This document shows, one piece after another, positions 46,923 to 55,624 of a stretch of 64,000 nucleotides of DNA (position 1 is the first letter of the stretch; each line of letters begins with the position of its first letter). This stretch comes from Bartonella apihabitans (GTDB lineage Bacteria > Pseudomonadota > Alphaproteobacteria > Rhizobiales > Rhizobiaceae), in NCBI RefSeq assembly GCF_030758755.1, contig NZ_CP132387.1, positions 496,001 through 560,000 of the forward strand, read 5' to 3'. The position numbers were made by a program, and so were the translations under genes. The notes below the pieces were generated by a model. It was not told the DNA's origin. It worked only from the letters and a program-made list of their open reading frames with translations, and did no database searches.

Positions 46923-49010
46923 CTAAATCTTTCCTGCTACTTTAAGGATGAAAGCGTAAATATAAGCACTTTCTTCGAGTCGTGAAAAGCGTCCTGACGC
47001 ACCGGCATGACCGGAATCCATATTTGTTCTGAGCAGAATCGGATTGTCCCCTGTTGCAAATTCTCTCAATTTGGCAACCCACTTCGCCGGTTCCCAATAG
47101 GTTACGCGCGGATCCGTGAGTCCTGCCATGGCAAGAATAGCAGGGTAATTTTGTGCACGAACATTATCATAGGGAGAATAGGAAGCTATCAGCTTGTAAT
47201 CTTCCTTTGATGCCAGCGGATTTCCCCATTCCGGCCATTCGGGAGGTGTGAGTGGAAGGGTGGCGTCAAGCATTGTCGATAATACGTCAACAAACGGAAC
47301 AATAGCGACGATTCCGGCATAATCTTCAGGAGCCATATTGGCAACTGCACCCATCAACATGCCACCGGCCGACCCGCCTTCTGCAATTAATCTCGCGTGA
47401 GAAGTGAAATGATTGGCAACCAAAAAACGTCCGCAGGCAATGAAGTCGGTGAAAGTATTCCGTTTAAAAAGGTGCTTTCCTTTTTCGTACCAGTCGAAGC
47501 CTTTTTCTTTTCCACCCCTGATATGTGCAATTGCATAGACAAAGCCACGATCGACCAAAGATAATGCATTGCTATTGAAGCTGTCAGGAATAGAAATTCC
47601 ATAGGCTCCGTAGCCATAAAGAAGACAAGGGGCGCTGCCATCGAGTTTCGTATCTTTATGATAAAAAAGTGAGATGGGAATTTCGGCACCGTCTTCGGCT
47701 TTGGCCATTAAACGGCGTGTTATATAATTTTTTGGTTCGTGACCCGAGGGCACTTCTTGCCGTTTTAACATGACGCGCTGTCTCGTCGTCATATCATAAT
47801 CATAAAGCTCGGACGGAGTGGTCATAGACGAATAAGCAAAACGGATTGTCTCGCTGTCATATTCTGCTGCACCGTGAAGCGTTAGGGAATATGTTTCTTC
47901 CTCGAACTCAATAGCATGTATCGAGCCGTCACGACGATCAAGCAACTCAATTCTGGGAAGACCATCGCGTCGTTCAAGCCAGACAAGAAAATTCTTGTAA
48001 GCATCATGGGCAAGAATAAGTCTCGATGGTTGATGAGGAACAACCTCGACCCAATTTTCTTCGGTCGGTTTGTCAAAAGGAGCCGACATGATTTTGAAGT
48101 CTTTGGCACCATCTATATTGGTCAGAATATAAAAAATATCGCCGCCTTCAGTCAGGCTATATTCAACGCCTTTTTGACGTTTTCTGACGCATTTCGGTGT
48201 GGCCATTGGCTCTTTTGCCGGAATAAGCCAAACCTCCGAAGTTTCATGGTCGTGAATATCGATATAAATGACATCGTTGAGAGAGGATCCGCCGACGCCT
48301 AGAAAAAAGCCCGGATCTTTTTCTTCAAATATTAACTTGTCAACGCTCTGGTCGGTTCCGATTTTATGGTAGTAGAGTTTTGATGGACGATGATTTTCAT
48401 CAACATTGGTATAGAAAAAACCTTCGGAATTTGCATCCCACACAACATCTCCGGAAGTATTGATAATATTTTCTGTAGTGTCCATGAGCGACGTCATGTC
48501 GCGTAACTTTATTGTATAAAATTCAGACCCCTTGTCGTCATACGTCCATGCGCACTTACTATGGTTAGGAGAATGTTGCACAGCTCCGAGCCGGAAATAA
48601 TATTTCCCCTTGGCCAATGCATCACCGTCAACATAGACGCTCGCTTTTCCGCCTTCACGCGGTGTTCTGAAATAATGCGGTTGTTCACCTCCGGTTGTGA
48701 ACGAAACACCATAAGCATAAGAGCCGTCTTTTACCGGAACCGAACTGTCATCTTCCTTGATGCGCCCCTTCATTTCCGAAAAGAGCTGTTTTTGTAAGTC
48801 TATTGTATCGGCCATCCAGGCTTTTTGATAAGCATTTTCCTCTTCCAGATGGGTGCGTATTTCCTTATCAAGCAAAGCAGGGGTTTTAAAAACATCTTGC
48901 CAGTTTTTTGCTCTCAACCAATTGTAGAAGTCGTGACGTATGATGCCGTGATGCTCTTCTGAATGGTCAATTTTTTTTGTTTTAGGTGGGAAAGTTATTG
49001 ATTCGGTCAT
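46923..49010 (-). CDS. ptrB: Oligopeptidase B (S9 prolyl-oligopeptidase family)
   Basis: Serine peptidase that cuts short peptides after basic residues. The 695-residue protein has an N-terminal beta-propeller region (residues about 80-410) and a C-terminal alpha/beta-hydrolase domain with the nucleophile in AEGGSAGGMLMGAVAN, the Asp region GLTDPRVTYWEPAKW and the His in DSGHAGASGRF. ATG at 49010. It is 31 bases downstream of msrB on the same strand, so both may be co-transcribed. Confidence 0.94.
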   Translation of the reverse strand: MTESITFPPKTKKIDHSEEHHGIIRHDFYNWLRAKNWQDVFKTPALLDKEIRTHLEEENAYQKAWMADTIDLQKQLFSEMKGRIKEDDSSVPVKDGSYAYGVSFTTGGEQPHYFRTPREGGKASVYVDGDALAKGKYYFRLGAVQHSPNHSKCAWTYDDKGSEFYTIKLRDMTSLMDTTENIINTSGDVVWDANSEGFFYTNVDENHRPSKLYYHKIGTDQSVDKLIFEEKDPGFFLGVGGSSLNDVIYIDIHDHETSEVWLIPAKEPMATPKCVRKRQKGVEYSLTEGGDIFYILTNIDGAKDFKIMSAPFDKPTEENWVEVVPHQPSRLILAHDAYKNFLVWLERRDGLPRIELLDRRDGSIHAIEFEEETYSLTLHGAAEYDSETIRFAYSSMTTPSELYDYDMTTRQRVMLKRQEVPSGHEPKNYITRRLMAKAEDGAEIPISLFYHKDTKLDGSAPCLLYGYGAYGISIPDSFNSNALSLVDRGFVYAIAHIRGGKEKGFDWYEKGKHLFKRNTFTDFIACGRFLVANHFTSHARLIAEGGSAGGMLMGAVANMAPEDYAGIVAIVPFVDVLSTMLDATLPLTPPEWPEWGNPLASKEDYKLIASYSPYDNVRAQNYPAILAMAGLTDPRVTYWEPAKWVAKLREFATGDNPILLRTNMDSGHAGASGRFSRLEESAYIYAFILKVAGKI

Positions 49011-49041
49011 TATCAGTCCTGAAATATAGTTCTCTGTTTGA

Positions 49042-49461
49042 TCACTTTTCTGTTTTGTCTTGTTGATATTTCAGAGAATAACCGTTCATGCAATAACGCA
49101 ATCCTGTAGGTTCGGGGCCATCAGGAAAAACATGCCCGAGATGGGAACCACAATCTGCACATAAAACTTCGGTACGTTCCATGCCGTGGGAATAATCCTG
49201 CTGCAAGACGACAGCATCGGCATTAATGGGGCGAAAGAAACTCGGCCAACCACTACCGGATTCATATTTCGTTTCCGAGCGATAGAGAGGTTTTCCGCAG
49301 CATACACAATAAAATGTTCCAGGCTTCGACGTGTCGAATTCAGGGCCTGAAAAAGCCCGTTCGGTACCGTGATTACGAGTAATTTCATATTGTGTAGGCG
49401 TTAGTTCTTTACGCCATTCTTCGTCAGACTTGTTTACTTTGAAATGATGAGGCTTCGTCAT
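49042..49461 (-). CDS. msrB: Peptide-methionine (R)-S-oxide reductase
   Basis: Repairs methionine-R-sulfoxide in proteins. The 139-residue protein has two zinc CxxC pairs ([11 protein letters not shown] and [11 protein letters not shown]), the substrate region ESGSGWPSF and the catalytic cysteine in [10 protein letters not shown]. Start ATG at 49461. With sodB nearby it belongs to oxidative-stress defence, though the genes are not one operon. Confidence 0.96.
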   Translation of the reverse strand: MTKPHHFKVNKSDEEWRKELTPTQYEITRNHGTERAFSGPEFDTSKPGTFYCVCCGKPLYRSETKYESGSGWPSFFRPINADAVVLQQDYSHGMERTEVLCADCGSHLGHVFPDGPEPTGLRYCMNGYSLKYQQDKTEK

Positions 49462-49874
49462 AATTTATCCTTGTGGAACAAAAACATATTACAGATTAAG
49501 TGGGCTAAGAGCTTTGACAGTCGAAACAATTGCTGCTAAAAGTCAAGCGAATTAGGGGTCACTTTCGTAATATGGTATCTATGTGTAAGAAATACAATTT
49601 ATACTGAAATGATGTGTCGGTTTTTACCGATACAATGGTAAAAATGGGACAAAGTGCCTTAATTTAAATATATTTGTTCAAGACAACTTGTTGTGGTCTG
49701 ACAAAAAACGCAAAAATAAATGTTAAATCAGTATGGAACCTTTATTTTATAGAATTGTTTCCCAATTGTAATTGACAAGGTTTCTTACCTAGCTATATGA
49801 AAGTCAACATTTGCTTGCTACTTTGCAGAAAGCAGGCTGGAATAACATAAGTAAAATAAAAAAAGGATAAGAAG
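49462..49874. other. Upstream region of the mucR-like gene
   Basis: 413 bases, AT-rich, without a convincing ORF. Divergent promoters for msrB and the MucR gene are expected. MucR/Ros proteins commonly bind AT-rich sites in their own promoters, so autoregulation here is plausible but not shown. Confidence 0.5.
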
Positions 49875-50312
49875 ATGGATGATCAAGCCGTCAGCGAGAA
49901 TGAGAGCGATTTCATTGTTACACTGGTTGCTGATGTTGTAGCTGCTTATGTCGGCAATAACTCAATCAGACCAGGTGAATTGCCGAGTTTAATCGCAGAC
50001 GTTCACGCTGCATTTGTTAAAGCGGGTGGCGAAACAGCTGGCGAAGCGGAAGTCGAAAAACAGAAGCCGGCAGTCAACCCGAAGCGTTCGGTTTTCCCCG
50101 ACTACATTATCTGTTTGGAAGATGGTAAAAAGTTCAAGTCACTCAAGCGCCACTTGATGACACATTATGAACTTACTCCGGAACAGTATCGCGAGAAGTG
50201 GGACCTGGATCCTAATTATCCAATGGTTGCCCCCAATTATGCGGAAGCCCGTTCTTCTCTTGCAAAACAAATGGGATTAGGACGTAAACCCGGCAAAAGA
50301 AAATCGAAATAA
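49875..50312 (+). CDS. MucR/Ros-family zinc-finger-type transcription regulator
   Basis: DNA-binding regulator of the Ros/MucR family, which controls surface polysaccharide, virulence and cell-cycle genes in Hyphomicrobiales. The 145-residue protein has a helical oligomerisation domain at the N-terminus and the prokaryotic zinc-finger region YIICLEDGKKFKSLKRHLMTHYE. The second zinc ligand is Asp (CLED) in place of Cys (CLEC), a variant known in Ros homologues. The tail LTPEQYREKWDL and YAEARSSLAKQMGLGRK is typical. ATG at 49875 follows AAAAGGATAAGAAG. A strong terminator follows. Confidence 0.94.
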   Translation: MDDQAVSENESDFIVTLVADVVAAYVGNNSIRPGELPSLIADVHAAFVKAGGETAGEAEVEKQKPAVNPKRSVFPDYIICLEDGKKFKSLKRHLMTHYELTPEQYREKWDLDPNYPMVAPNYAEARSSLAKQMGLGRKPGKRKSK

Positions 50313-50334
50313 TATTGTTTTCAGCGTGAAAAAC

Positions 50335-50372
50335 AAAACGGGTGCATTCGGTTAATGCGCCCGTTTTTTTTA
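50335..50372 (+). terminator. Rho-independent terminator after the mucR-like gene
   Basis: A 14-base stem AAAACGGGTGCATT / AATGCGCCCGTTTT (one T-G pair), loop CGGTT, then a T run. Confidence 0.92.
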
Positions 50373-50450
50373 ATCGATTAGAATCAGCTTGCTTGATCAA
50401 TCAGAGATTGAATGGAAAGCACTTCCAAATCCGCATGCAGGATTAATTCA

Positions 50451-50873
50451 TTAGTTCTTTAATGTATTTTCGGCTTCAAGACGAATACGCTCGACCATAG
50501 AGCGCAAACCATTTGAACGTTGGGGCGTTAAATTCTCGTCAAGGCCCAATGTTTTCAAGACTTTTTCAATATCGGCATCACGAATTTCCGATGCCCGTTT
50601 TCCCGAATAGTAAGTAATGAGGATATAGACCAGACCACGCACAATATGAGCGTCTGAATCGCCTTTAAAGGTCATAACGGGATCGTGTCCCGAACCGTGT
50701 TCGGTAACGAGCCAGACCTGACTCACACAGCCGGGAACTTTATGGGCTTCATCACGTGATTCTTCCGGATAGGGCGGAAGCTCTCTTCCCAGTTCAATGA
50801 CATAGCGGTATCTATCTTCCCAATCATCAAGGAGAGAAAAACTTTCCAGAATATCGTCAATTGAATCGGTCAT
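50451..50873 (-). CDS. sufE: Cysteine desulfuration protein SufE
   Basis: Sulfur acceptor that takes persulfide from SufS for iron-sulfur cluster assembly. ATG at 50873 gives MTDSIDDILESFSLLDDWEDRYRYVIELGR, the family start; a longer open frame to 50921 lacks support. The 140-residue protein has the acceptor cysteine in HKVPGCVSQVWL and the C-terminal SNGLRSMVERIR. The rest of the suf genes are not in the window, which is common for sufE in this group. Confidence 0.95.
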   Translation of the reverse strand: MTDSIDDILESFSLLDDWEDRYRYVIELGRELPPYPEESRDEAHKVPGCVSQVWLVTEHGSGHDPVMTFKGDSDAHIVRGLVYILITYYSGKRASEIRDADIEKVLKTLGLDENLTPQRSNGLRSMVERIRLEAENTLKN

Positions 50874-51021
50874 TATTATTTGTCTGCTTTGTCTTTGATG
50901 TCTGAATTTACGCTGGAACATTTACTCCGTTTTAGAAAAAAAGTAAATTTTCTAACGGCATAATCATTTCCGCTGAAACATCAAAACGTCGGGAACAACT
51001 GCTTCTGAAAAAACTACCGGT

Positions 51022-51519
51022 TTATTGGGGCTTCTGCGACGGGGGCATTTTTTTCTCCTCCTGCTCCGCCGGTTGTTTATGACCGGCAGCAGAAGGTGTC
51101 AGAGATTTGATTGACCCGTTTTTGTTGTCGACCTTTTTATTATCGACTTTATTCGAGTGCTCCTCGTGGTCATTTTCCGGCGTTATCGAACCGGTATTGA
51201 TGTTTTCAGGAGGCAGTTTGTTTTCACCTTTGTCGCTTCCGAATGTTCTGTCGAGATATTCGTAAGCAATGCGTGCGCCGTCACGTGCGCGCTCGCCGAG
51301 AGAACCAAAAAATGTTTTTCCGGTCTCGCATGTGTCTGAATTGCGTTCACAAAAATTACCGAGGTCATTGACTGTATCTTTTACCGCCAACAATGCTTCA
51401 ACAGTGTTCATATATTGATCAGGCTGGGACCCGTTATTTTTTCCGGAAGTTCCCAGGAAAGATATGACGACCAGAAAAAGGGTAAGAAAACAGAATGACT
51501 TGATAAAAAAACGTATCAT
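51022..51519 (-). CDS. DUF5330 family membrane-anchored protein
   Basis: A 165-residue protein with an N-terminal hydrophobic helix (IKSFCFLTLFLVVISFLG), the DUF5330 core (ALLAVKDTVNDLGNFCERN, CETGKTFFGSLGERARDGA, IAYEYLDRTF) with two cysteines, and a long low-complexity polar tail rich in K, N and E. ATG at 51519. The family is found in Hyphomicrobiales and has no known role. It follows sufE on the same strand order but with a 150-base gap. Confidence 0.82.
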   Translation of the reverse strand: MIRFFIKSFCFLTLFLVVISFLGTSGKNNGSQPDQYMNTVEALLAVKDTVNDLGNFCERNSDTCETGKTFFGSLGERARDGARIAYEYLDRTFGSDKGENKLPPENINTGSITPENDHEEHSNKVDNKKVDNKNGSIKSLTPSAAGHKQPAEQEEKKMPPSQKPQ

Positions 51520-51828
51520 GACGCCCCGACATAACGCAGTTACAAATAAGCAGGATGGAGCTGAGACTAACCGTTTATGATTGACGAAATATTTACAGAA
51601 ACAGAATTTTGCCTGTCAAATTTCTAATTTTTCCAGCTTTATCTGTGAAGTTGTTAACCATAATGGCAAACAGATTACGCAACACTGCACCATGATCTAT
51701 TTATTATCTTTTCATTAAAAAGTTGTCGTCAGATTAGCATCAAACAAGCGAAAAATTGTTTTTGATCGGCAATGCCACACCCGAAAGGGTTTGATAGTGC
51801 TGAAAACAACAAGGTGTAAATCGGAACA
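51520..51828. other. Spacer upstream of the histidine kinase
   Basis: 309 bases between divergent genes, AT-rich; promoters are expected in both directions. Nothing else recognised. Confidence 0.4.
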
Positions 51829-52977
51829 ATGGAAACATTGAATGCTATTCTAAAGGTAAATAGTCAGGGCACGGTGCTGGAAAATGCCTTGCCAGACTGT
51901 TTTTTGGGATGTCTCAAGCAAAGCGAAGCTTTGTCTGACCATGTCCATATCAATGATCGCATTATATTTCTGTCATTTTTGGCAGATGTCCGGGAAAACC
52001 GTCTGGCCTCGCCTATAACAATTCGTATGAATGGTCGTGACCGCACCCGATTTATTTCGGTTTTGATTCATTGTCTGTCGGTTCACGAGAATTCGATTGC
52101 ACTTGCTATAGAAGCCAATAGCAAGGAAATCGGTAGTCTCGGCATGAATGCGGTTTCACCTTTTACGCAGGCCGCCCATGAAATGCGCACACCGTTGAAT
52201 GCAATATTGGGTTTTGCCGATTTGCTCGATTATCTTGATCAACAAGATAAGGAAAATACCAAGCAGCATGAATATATCGCAATGATAAAAAAAGCCGGTA
52301 ATCACCTGCTTGATATTGTCAATAAGACATTGAAGGATCGTGACCGATCGACAGATGATATTGTTTCTGAAATCTGCTCTGTCGGGAGCGTATTAACTGA
52401 AACATTGGAACTGACTTTACCGCTCCATGGTCACAGGAAAATAGCGGTCAAGGGTGCTGCAACACCGGTTGCTTGCTGTCTTGATGCATTATCGTTCCGT
52501 CAGATATGTTTCAATTTGATATCCAACGCCATCAAATATAGCCGTGACGATGGACATATCGGCGTTACCATCGCCATTCCCGACAATGAATATTGTGAAA
52601 TTACAGTTGAAGATGACGGCATCGGAATGGATGAGCAACATATTGCTCGTCTGGGGTTGCCATTTTTGCGTGCGTCGGATGCTGTTGCCTGTAAAATCGA
52701 AGGTGTCGGACTAGGGCTGGCAATGGTATTCGATCTTGTCAAACGAGCCAAAGGTCAGATCACTTTCGAAAGCGAGAAAGGTAAGGGCACAAGGGTAAAG
52801 TTGCTTTTGCCTATCATGCAGGAAAATTCTGCCGGTTCAATTCAAACCTCGAAAATCGATATTGTTAGCAGCGATGCGGCCGCTAACAACGCATATATTT
52901 TAACTCCAGAAACACAACTTGGAAACAATGGTAAGACTACGAAAAACACCACGAAACCAAACCGCAAAACGGCATAG
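51829..52977 (+). CDS. Sensor histidine kinase without membrane segments
   Basis: Soluble histidine kinase of 382 residues. An N-terminal PAS-like region (1-105) precedes the HisKA domain with the phospho-acceptor H117 in AAHEMRTPLNAILGF; the HATPase domain has FNLISNAIKYS (N box), VEDDGIGMD (G1) and GVGLGLAM (G2). No transmembrane helix is evident. It resembles PdhS/DivJ-type cell-cycle kinases in its HisKA motif. The cognate regulator is not adjacent. The 3' end overlaps the peptidoglycan-binding gene by 50 bases, so the two are probably coupled. Confidence 0.85.
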   Translation: METLNAILKVNSQGTVLENALPDCFLGCLKQSEALSDHVHINDRIIFLSFLADVRENRLASPITIRMNGRDRTRFISVLIHCLSVHENSIALAIEANSKEIGSLGMNAVSPFTQAAHEMRTPLNAILGFADLLDYLDQQDKENTKQHEYIAMIKKAGNHLLDIVNKTLKDRDRSTDDIVSEICSVGSVLTETLELTLPLHGHRKIAVKGAATPVACCLDALSFRQICFNLISNAIKYSRDDGHIGVTIAIPDNEYCEITVEDDGIGMDEQHIARLGLPFLRASDAVACKIEGVGLGLAMVFDLVKRAKGQITFESEKGKGTRVKLLLPIMQENSAGSIQTSKIDIVSSDAAANNAYILTPETQLGNNGKTTKNTTKPNRKTA

Positions 52978-53882
52978 CCTCGTTTTATCTATTCTTGCCG
53001 GATTGGGTCATTTGCTGCGTCTATTTGCGGGGTGGATTTTCCGTCATGCTCGCAAGAATCCGCTTATGGCCTGCGGTTTTTTTCTGTTTGTAGTCGGATT
53101 TGGTTTTGTTACTTTCAACGCGTTGTTTTATCAAAGTGCGAGCCAACGAACAGTTTTTATCCAGACACGGCCTCTCGTAAATCAGAATACAAATGCGACA
53201 ATTCAGAATGCTCCTGAAAAAGCAGCGCAATCGTCGAATACAACTCCTGATACGGTAGCAACATCTTCATCAACACAGTCAAATGTTGCCCCGAATGCGG
53301 ATAAAACTTTACCCGATAATAATCCCGAAAATTTGCTGGATATTCAGAAAAAACTTGCAGCCATGGGACTTTATGATGGTCCGCTTGACGGGCTGGATGA
53401 GACCGAAAACGCGAAATGCTATCGCCTTATGGCATCAAAATTCAAAACCGGTTACAGGTCAGGGAGAAAGCCAAAAACAGCACGACGATATTGCCTCGCT
53501 CATTAGCGGCGCATTATCTAAGAATGATAATGTTGATCACGTGACAACCCAGTCTCTTTCCGACCCGAAAACGTCTCTGCCATCTACCCCAGAGGCGAAT
53601 GATGTTGTTAACGAAAAGACGATACCGCAAACGAACGCCTCGAAGGGCGAAGCAAAACACGATAATGCGGCCAATAATTTCAAAGCAAATACGGCCGACG
53701 TTATGCGTGTTCAGGCGGGTTTAAGAGCTTTTGGAGACGATCACGTTGTGGTCACCGGTACCGAAGACGACAACACTGCTGAGGCGTTAAAAAATTTTCA
53801 AAAAATGTTTAGCCTGACAGTTACCGGCAAGATCAATCAGGAAGTGATTGACAAGATGAAGGATATCGGCCTCATAGGCTAG
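52928..53882 (+). pseudogene. Membrane-anchored peptidoglycan-binding protein, frameshifted
   Basis: ATG at 52928 lies inside the kinase end. The first frame has a basic start, a membrane helix (MACGFFLFVVGFGFVTF), a polar linker and a PG_binding_1 repeat up to GLYDGPLDGLD; it ends at 53506. The other frame continues this repeat as PKTRNAIALWHQNSK and goes on to a second PG_binding_1 repeat (ADVMRVQAGLRAFG, VTGKINQEVIDKM) ending 53882. Removing one A at about 53400 gives DGLDGPKTRNAI, the usual motif, so a one-base insertion is the simplest event. Unlike most others in the window this one is not in a homopolymer run. Confidence 0.85.
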
Positions 53883-54116
53883 CAGGAACAACCTCGAGTG
53901 GGGGAGAATAATTGCTTTCCGAAACATGCTTTTCGACTGCGAAAGCTTCACTACCACTCGAAATTTTTGTTCGATATTCGATATTGTTTATCAAGGGATT
54001 GTCGCTTTTGCTTGGAAAAATGATTACAAGGTAGAATACAGTCGGCAAGCTCTATTGTTTCCTCTCTGCCGGACTTTATCATTATAATCATTCTGTATAA
54101 TTTTGCGGAGTAATGA

Positions 54117-54464
54117 ATGCGTTTGACATCGGATTTCTGGACCGCAGCCTTAATGCGAAGGGTTCGCGCAGAAGGCGGTTTTGCCTATCTAACCCGTCGC
54201 GGGTCCAATGAAGCCGGTACAATTTTTATTCTTGATCGCCGGTCAAATGGCCACGTCGATCTTTATGGGCCGGCGCCGCAAAGCTTTTATACAGAAGACT
54301 CCGATCGCGACGAGAGGTGTTTTATTAAAATTCTGGCTGACGTTGAAGAAACAGTTGCTGTCGGGAAACTCGAAAAAGAATTGGAATTTGATGCCGATTT
54401 ATGGTTGGTCGAATTCGAAAATTATAATCCTTTAACATTGCCTTTTAATACAGTGGACGCATGA
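54117..54464 (+). CDS. DUF1491 family protein
   Basis: A 115-residue cytoplasmic protein matching DUF1491 (LTSDFWTAALMRRV, GGFAYLTRRGSNEAGTIFI, DLYGPAPQS, WLVEFEN). The order kinase, peptidoglycan-binding protein, DUF1491, DUF1254, DUF1214, PBP is familiar from Hyphomicrobiales. Role unknown. It converges on the DUF1254 gene with five bases between. Confidence 0.85.
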   Translation: MRLTSDFWTAALMRRVRAEGGFAYLTRRGSNEAGTIFILDRRSNGHVDLYGPAPQSFYTEDSDRDERCFIKILADVEETVAVGKLEKELEFDADLWLVEFENYNPLTLPFNTVDA

Positions 54465-54469
54465 AACGC

Positions 54470-55003
54470 CTAATAGTCGAGTGTCTGACAATGGACATGA
54501 TTGATAAAGTCGTTGTCAACATTGGTCATTTTCATTTTTAAACTGCGCAGGATAACAAATCCCTCGCTTAGATCTTCACCAACAAGAACAGAATTTTCGG
54601 CGTCAACGGGTGTTGACTGTTTCAATTCCATGATTTGTCCGGGATTGCCGATCACCAGATCAAGTTTTCCGTTCGGCATGGTATGATTGTTCAAACTGTA
54701 GAAATTCATTCCGTTGCGATCATAAACCGACATTGACCAGAAAGGCGCAGTTCCTTCAGCCATAATATGGACGGGGCCGTCATCCAGATTAAAACGACAT
54801 GCCCGCAAACGGAACAAAGGATCGCTCGCAACAACAATCGGATTATCTTTGGAAAGGGGAGCAAAATTATATTTATTATCGGCAGCGTCGAGCCGCTTCC
54901 AAATATTGAGTTCACTATAATGCGGAACCATCAATACCACACAAATGTGCACAATAACGGCGCCGACAATTCCGACCAACAATGCATAGATCAGTCTAGT
55001 CAC
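54470..55003 (-). CDS. DUF1254 family membrane protein
   Basis: The start is a GTG at 55003, preceded by GGGAGAG; it overlaps the DUF1214 stop by eight bases, which indicates coupling. The 177-residue protein has one N-terminal helix (LIYALLVGIVGAVIVHICVV) and a periplasmic DUF1254-like domain (DPLFRLRACRFNLDDGPV, PFWSMSVYDRNGMNFYS). Unknown function; always found with DUF1214 in this group. Confidence 0.83.
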   Translation of the reverse strand: MTRLIYALLVGIVGAVIVHICVVLMVPHYSELNIWKRLDAADNKYNFAPLSKDNPIVVASDPLFRLRACRFNLDDGPVHIMAEGTAPFWSMSVYDRNGMNFYSLNNHTMPNGKLDLVIGNPGQIMELKQSTPVDAENSVLVGEDLSEGFVILRSLKMKMTNVDNDFINHVHCQTLDY

Positions 55004-55592
55004 AGTCGCTCTCTCCCGTCGGAACAACCTCTACTGAAGGCATATCCAGTTTCTGAAGGGCAGTCGAGGTAACAATTGGGGTATCATAAAGGGTCAATAT
55101 CAATCCATATTCGCTTCTGCCCCGGGTCGCCAACCAGTTTCTTGGCTGTGCATTCGGGGAAATAAGAACGCTTAATGTGCCATCCGGATTCCAGATAACA
55201 CTGTCACTCGACAATTCGGTAGGAAGCTTGTCGTCAATCCATTGCGCGCGCAGTTCATGATCGGCGGCATAGAGAGTGAATAATCTGGTTTCGGGTAAAA
55301 AGCCTTTCAGCCGGTAAGTGCATTGATCTTTTAGAGGATGATTGCGGTTATCCCGCCAAAGCTGGAAAACCAGTCCTTCGGTTCGCCCTAAAGAAATGTC
55401 GCCACGTCTGGCAGCTCTGGCGCGGGCATAAGCGTCTGCTTCTTCGGTTCCTGCCAGCGGATAGGCTTCCCACTGGCCAATTTTTAACCGTCCGAAGCCG
55501 TCAAATGTGTCGAGAATATAGCTGACACTCCACGCTCCTCCGCCAATGGCTATAACAAGGCTCAAAATGACGAGAAATATACGATAAAACAT
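54996..55592 (-). CDS. DUF1214 family membrane protein
   Basis: A 198-residue protein with an N-terminal helix (IFLVILSLVIAIGGGAWSV) and a DUF1214 domain (TFDGFGRLKIGQWEAYPL, LGRTEGLVFQLW, SDSVIWNPDGTLSVLISP, NWLATRGRSEYGLILTLYDTP). Start ATG at 55592. It is 32 bases downstream of the PBP gene and coupled to DUF1254 at its 3' end, so the three form a minus-strand operon. Envelope role inferred from context. Confidence 0.85.
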   Translation of the reverse strand: MFYRIFLVILSLVIAIGGGAWSVSYILDTFDGFGRLKIGQWEAYPLAGTEEADAYARARAARRGDISLGRTEGLVFQLWRDNRNHPLKDQCTYRLKGFLPETRLFTLYAADHELRAQWIDDKLPTELSSDSVIWNPDGTLSVLISPNAQPRNWLATRGRSEYGLILTLYDTPIVTSTALQKLDMPSVEVVPTGESDCD

Positions 55593-55624
55593 AAATTGTC
55601 TGTCCTGTTTATGAGCTATCTGTC

